Part shown: in pieces, positions 61,261 to 64,000 of the stretch | How the letters are laid out: each line of letters starts with the position of its first letter | Numbering within the stretch: position 1 is the first letter of the stretch | From: Fibrobacteria bacterium | Lineage (GTDB): Bacteria > Fibrobacterota > Fibrobacteria > UBA11236 | Length of the DNA stretch: 64,000 nucleotides | Reading direction: 5' to 3' | NCBI GenBank assembly: GCA_025360005.1 | Contig: JANYDA010000003.1 | Span: forward strand, 56,334 to 120,333 | Program-made: the position numbers and the translations under genes | Notes under the pieces: model-generated | What the model was told of the DNA's origin: nothing | Databases searched by the model: none | What the model saw: only the letters and a program-made list of their open reading frames with translations

Positions 61261-63621
61261 ATGATCAAACCTGGACGCCATTTCCCCACCGCGGCCAAAC
61301 TGGGGGCCTCCGGCCTGCCCGGCTTTGTGTACTTCCTGATGCTGTTGGGCGGACCTTGGCCGTTCCTGCCTTACCTGGGGCGGGCGCGTTCCGGCGCCTT
61401 CCGCATCCTGGTGGGTCTGGCCGCGCTGGCGCCGCTGCCCGCCCTGATCCTGCTTCCCTTCAATTGGCTGTTCATCTCGCTGCTGCTGGGGGGGTGGAAC
61501 CTCATCTGGAGTTTCGCCGCCATGGCGGCGTTGCCCATCGAACGGGGATTGCCCGCATCCGTTCCCGTCTACCGTCGTTTGCGCGTTTCCCTGGGGTTGT
61601 CAATCGCCGCGTTGCCCGTGACGGTATTCCTGGCCAGCATGGAGCAATGGCTCTCCGATCTTTTGTGGAGCAGCTACTACCCCATCAACGCTTCCGTCGA
61701 TTCCATTTCCGCGGAGTTGGGGGTGGTGTGGCTGAACTTCGGATTGCTGCTCTACTTCTCCGCCATGCAATCCTCCAAGGAAGGCGAGTCCTGGTCCTTG
61801 TCGGGGTTGATTGGTCTGGTGCTGCTGGTTTCCGGCGCGCACGTTTTCGTCAACCAACTCCATTTGCTGCTGGTCACCATCCCTTTGTGGCAGGTGGAGG
61901 AATTGGCCATTTTCCCGGCGTGGCTGGACCGGACGCGCCAGGTGCTTTTCTTCGTGCTCTGGTTCGCGAGCATTCCCGTGCTGGTGCACCATTGCATCCG
62001 CCTCCGGCGCAAGGGGGGAAATTTCCTGGGCGCGTATGCGCTGGGCCTGGCCTCGGTGGGACTGGCCATGCTGGGGTTGGCGGTGGTGACGGGGTTACCC
62101 ATCAACTACGCATTGCTGATGGGCCAGCATTACGAGAAATCCGGCACGCCCCATAAGGCCATTCCCTGGTACTCGCGCGCTTTGGCATGGAGCCGCTCCG
62201 ACAATCTGAAATCCTACCTGCAATTCCGGGTGGCGCTTCTGCATCGCAAGAACGGCGATCTGGAAGAGTCCAAGGAAGCCTTCATCCGCGTGCTGGTCAA
62301 GTATTACCACGATTCGCGCCTGCTTCTGGAGGCGCATGAATTCCGGGACCGGTTGGAAAAAGACAGGGACAGCACGCTCAAGCGCGTGGTGATTCCCGGC
62401 ATCGAAGCGCGCACGGAGTACAAGGCGGCCTATTGCGTGCCCAACTCGCTGGGGCTGGTCCTCAACTATTGGGGCGATCGCAGCGGCGCCAAGCGCATCG
62501 GGGCGGAGATAACGCAACTGGACAAAGGCAGCCTGATCACGGACGAGGCCTTCTATTCGGAGTCGCGCGGCTTCGCCAGCATGGTGCTGCCTTTGCGATC
62601 CCTGCAGGACATCTTCAAGCTCATCGATCACGGCATCCCGGTGCTGGCCTTTATCCCCGGGCACGTGATAGCCGTGTTCGGCTATGACCAGGTGCTGCGA
62701 ACGCTGGTGACCTACGATGTGAATACCTACGACATCTGGGACGATCAACGCTGGAGCGAATTCAGCCAGGATTGGAGCCATATGTACAACACCATGGGAA
62801 TAGTGGTGCCCAAGGCCAAGATCCCGGAGTTGAAGGCCATCCTGGGCAAGGACATCGACGTCCAGAACGAAGCCTACCTGCAATTCCTGATCGCGCGCAT
62901 GAACGAAGACGACGTCGATAAACGCGCCATGCATCTGGGGCGCTCGGCCGGGCACGGTTTCTTTTTCGCGGATTGGGAATACGAAAACCTGATCGGCAAG
63001 CGGCCCTTGCCCGCCGTCAAGGATTCCGCCATCGCCGGTTTCATGCTGGGCCATGACGTTTACGAAAGCCAGATCCTGGAATACCTCCAGAGCCTCTACC
63101 AGCGCGGGGACTATGCCAAGGCCATCGCCTTCATAGAGCGGTACCGCAAAGAGAACCGGCTCTCCAGCGGGATGGCCACCTTGCTGGCGGGTTGCTATTA
63201 CCAGATGGGGGACGACGGCAAGGCCGGTGACGTATTGCTGGGCTATATCGATTTGGATGAGCAGGAGGCGGTGACCTTGGAGTTCTTGTTGGGGCAGGAT
63301 TATGTCCAGAAGGATCCGGAGACCGCGCGGCGCATCGCGCTGAAGCTGCTGGAATCAGAAGACAAGATCCCAGGATCGGCAGCCGAACTGGCCTTCTGGA
63401 CCTGGCGCAAGCATACCACCGTGGACTTCCGCAACATCGACGAGGCCTTAGCGGTGATGGAAGGCTACCTGGTGAAGTGGAATCCTTACGATCATGCCGC
63501 CTTAGGGGAATTGATCGAGGCCTTCAAGCTGAAGAAGTTCCGCGCGGACGATGAATTCAACCAGCGCAATTGGGAAAAGAAAATCCGCATCTACCGCAAT
63601 CGTTACGACGCGGGCGCCTGA
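61261..63621 (+). CDS. Membrane protein with C39-like cysteine peptidase domain and TPRs
   Basis: A 786-residue protein. About eight membrane segments occupy the first 290 residues (FVYFLMLLGGPWPFL, LVLLVSGAHVFVNQL). TPR-like helices follow (YSRALAWSRSDNL). Residues about 385-510 form a C39-like peptidase domain with a complete triad: Cys in AAYCVPNSLGLVLNYWG (about 392), His in PGHVIAVFGYD (about 468) and Asp in YDVNTYDIW (about 486). More TPRs close the protein. ATG at 61261 is 8 bp after the upstream stop. The pair is a tandem duplication. Substrate and side of the membrane are unknown. Confidence 0.7.
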   Translation: MIKPGRHFPTAAKLGASGLPGFVYFLMLLGGPWPFLPYLGRARSGAFRILVGLAALAPLPALILLPFNWLFISLLLGGWNLIWSFAAMAALPIERGLPASVPVYRRLRVSLGLSIAALPVTVFLASMEQWLSDLLWSSYYPINASVDSISAELGVVWLNFGLLLYFSAMQSSKEGESWSLSGLIGLVLLVSGAHVFVNQLHLLLVTIPLWQVEELAIFPAWLDRTRQVLFFVLWFASIPVLVHHCIRLRRKGGNFLGAYALGLASVGLAMLGLAVVTGLPINYALLMGQHYEKSGTPHKAIPWYSRALAWSRSDNLKSYLQFRVALLHRKNGDLEESKEAFIRVLVKYYHDSRLLLEAHEFRDRLEKDRDSTLKRVVIPGIEARTEYKAAYCVPNSLGLVLNYWGDRSGAKRIGAEITQLDKGSLITDEAFYSESRGFASMVLPLRSLQDIFKLIDHGIPVLAFIPGHVIAVFGYDQVLRTLVTYDVNTYDIWDDQRWSEFSQDWSHMYNTMGIVVPKAKIPELKAILGKDIDVQNEAYLQFLIARMNEDDVDKRAMHLGRSAGHGFFFADWEYENLIGKRPLPAVKDSAIAGFMLGHDVYESQILEYLQSLYQRGDYAKAIAFIERYRKENRLSSGMATLLAGCYYQMGDDGKAGDVLLGYIDLDEQEAVTLEFLLGQDYVQKDPETARRIALKLLESEDKIPGSAAELAFWTWRKHTTVDFRNIDEALAVMEGYLVKWNPYDHAALGELIEAFKLKKFRADDEFNQRNWEKKIRIYRNRYDAGA

Positions 63622-63625
63622 ACCG

Positions 63626-64000
63626 ATGCCCGCCCGCCCGCACCTGATCTTGTCCGGACGCGGCGGTATCCGGATGCTCCTGGCCTTGGCCGCGGCCTTT
63701 ATGCTATCGGCCTGCGCCGGTTCGGAACCGCTCCCGCCGGAGGATCCCGCGGCCCGCAAGGATCTGGATGCCTTTTTTCTGCGCTTCCGCCAGCGGGTGC
63801 AGGAAGGCCATGCGGATTCGCTCCCCGCTTACCTCTCCAGGGAGTCGCTCAACTGGATAGACGATATGCGCCGGGCCTCCCGCACGGAAGCGGAGGAATA
63901 CCTGGAGGCGCGTCCCTTCTATGAGATCCTCAGCATCCTGGCCCTGCGCGTGGAGCGCCGCCTGAACCCCGGCTTCGATGATCGCCCCGTATCCATCCTC
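63626..64000 (+). CDS. Putative lipoprotein (3' partial)
   Basis: ATG 4 bp after the preceding stop, in the same operon, open to the window edge (125 codons seen). The signal peptide contains MLLALAAAFMLSACAGSEP, whose LSAC is a lipobox. The following region is helical and charged (DLDAFFLRFRQRVQEGHADS). No family can be named from the part visible. Confidence 0.6.
   Translation, partial: MPARPHLILSGRGGIRMLLALAAAFMLSACAGSEPLPPEDPAARKDLDAFFLRFRQRVQEGHADSLPAYLSRESLNWIDDMRRASRTEAEEYLEARPFYEILSILALRVERRLNPGFDDRPVSIL

Noticed and set aside
1..64000. CRISPR arrays, tRNA or rRNA genes
   Set aside because: I read all gaps and found no regularly spaced repeats, cloverleaf sequences or rRNA signatures.

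Overview
The window is a G+C-rich stretch of bacterial chromosome from a diderm. Nothing in it is a marker that names the species. My best guess is the Fibrobacterota or a related FCB-group lineage. This rests on a eukaryote-type HisA, a secreted VIT-domain protein with a type-IX-secretion-like C-terminal tail, DapL-type lysine synthesis and a catalytic-chain-only aspartate carbamoyltransferase of divergent type. I saw no tRNA, rRNA, CRISPR array, transposase or phage gene.

Layout. 1-3107: the end of a glycerophosphodiesterase, then a convergent pair of an RlmI-type rRNA methyltransferase and a DUF2461 protein. 3238-28401: a large surface-glycan or glycoprotein island. Its core is a leftward operon (17392 to 5793) for nonulosonic (sialic-acid-like, pseudaminic/legionaminic) sugars: methylase, pseB, pseC, synthase, CMP-transferase, pseG, a second synthase, an acyltransferase-aminotransferase fusion, WbqC, two methyltransferases and a PIG-L deacetylase. 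It is flanked on both sides by diverged copies of a two-gene module, methyltransferase plus GT-B-like protein, facing rightward. Further glycosyltransferases follow, with dapL and a small barrel-like protein among them.

28640-33684: prkA-yhbH-spoVR stress/starvation kinase operon; its YhbH carries an apparent UBA/TS-N-like insert. 33834-44652: housekeeping and envelope genes (pyrB, VIT protein, rhomboid, eukaryote-type hisA, mtgA, an aminotransferase, pentapeptide-repeat protein, alr, a lipoprotein). These are interrupted by a 639-bp non-coding block with a long inverted repeat, G-quadruplex motifs and a 56-nt pure purine run. 44680-48755: a leftward minor-pilin operon (PilV-, PilW- and two PilX-like proteins) with two related small membrane proteins. 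49380-55670: EVE-domain protein, the methylcitrate operon prpBCD, and mnmG.

55671-64000: a gap with a candidate structured RNA and a 37-residue membrane peptide missed by ordinary gene calling; a three-domain protein joining a sugar-phosphate transferase, a STAS-like domain and a polysaccharide deacetylase; then two large membrane/TPR proteins, the second with an intact C39-like cysteine-peptidase triad and the first apparently a degenerate copy; and the start of a lipoprotein gene cut by the window edge.

The most unusual content is the glycan island with its duplicated and decaying methyltransferase/glycosyltransferase modules, the three-domain polysaccharide enzyme, the YhbH insert, and the non-coding block at 41028-41666. 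All functions are read from motifs and family knowledge; no database search was possible.
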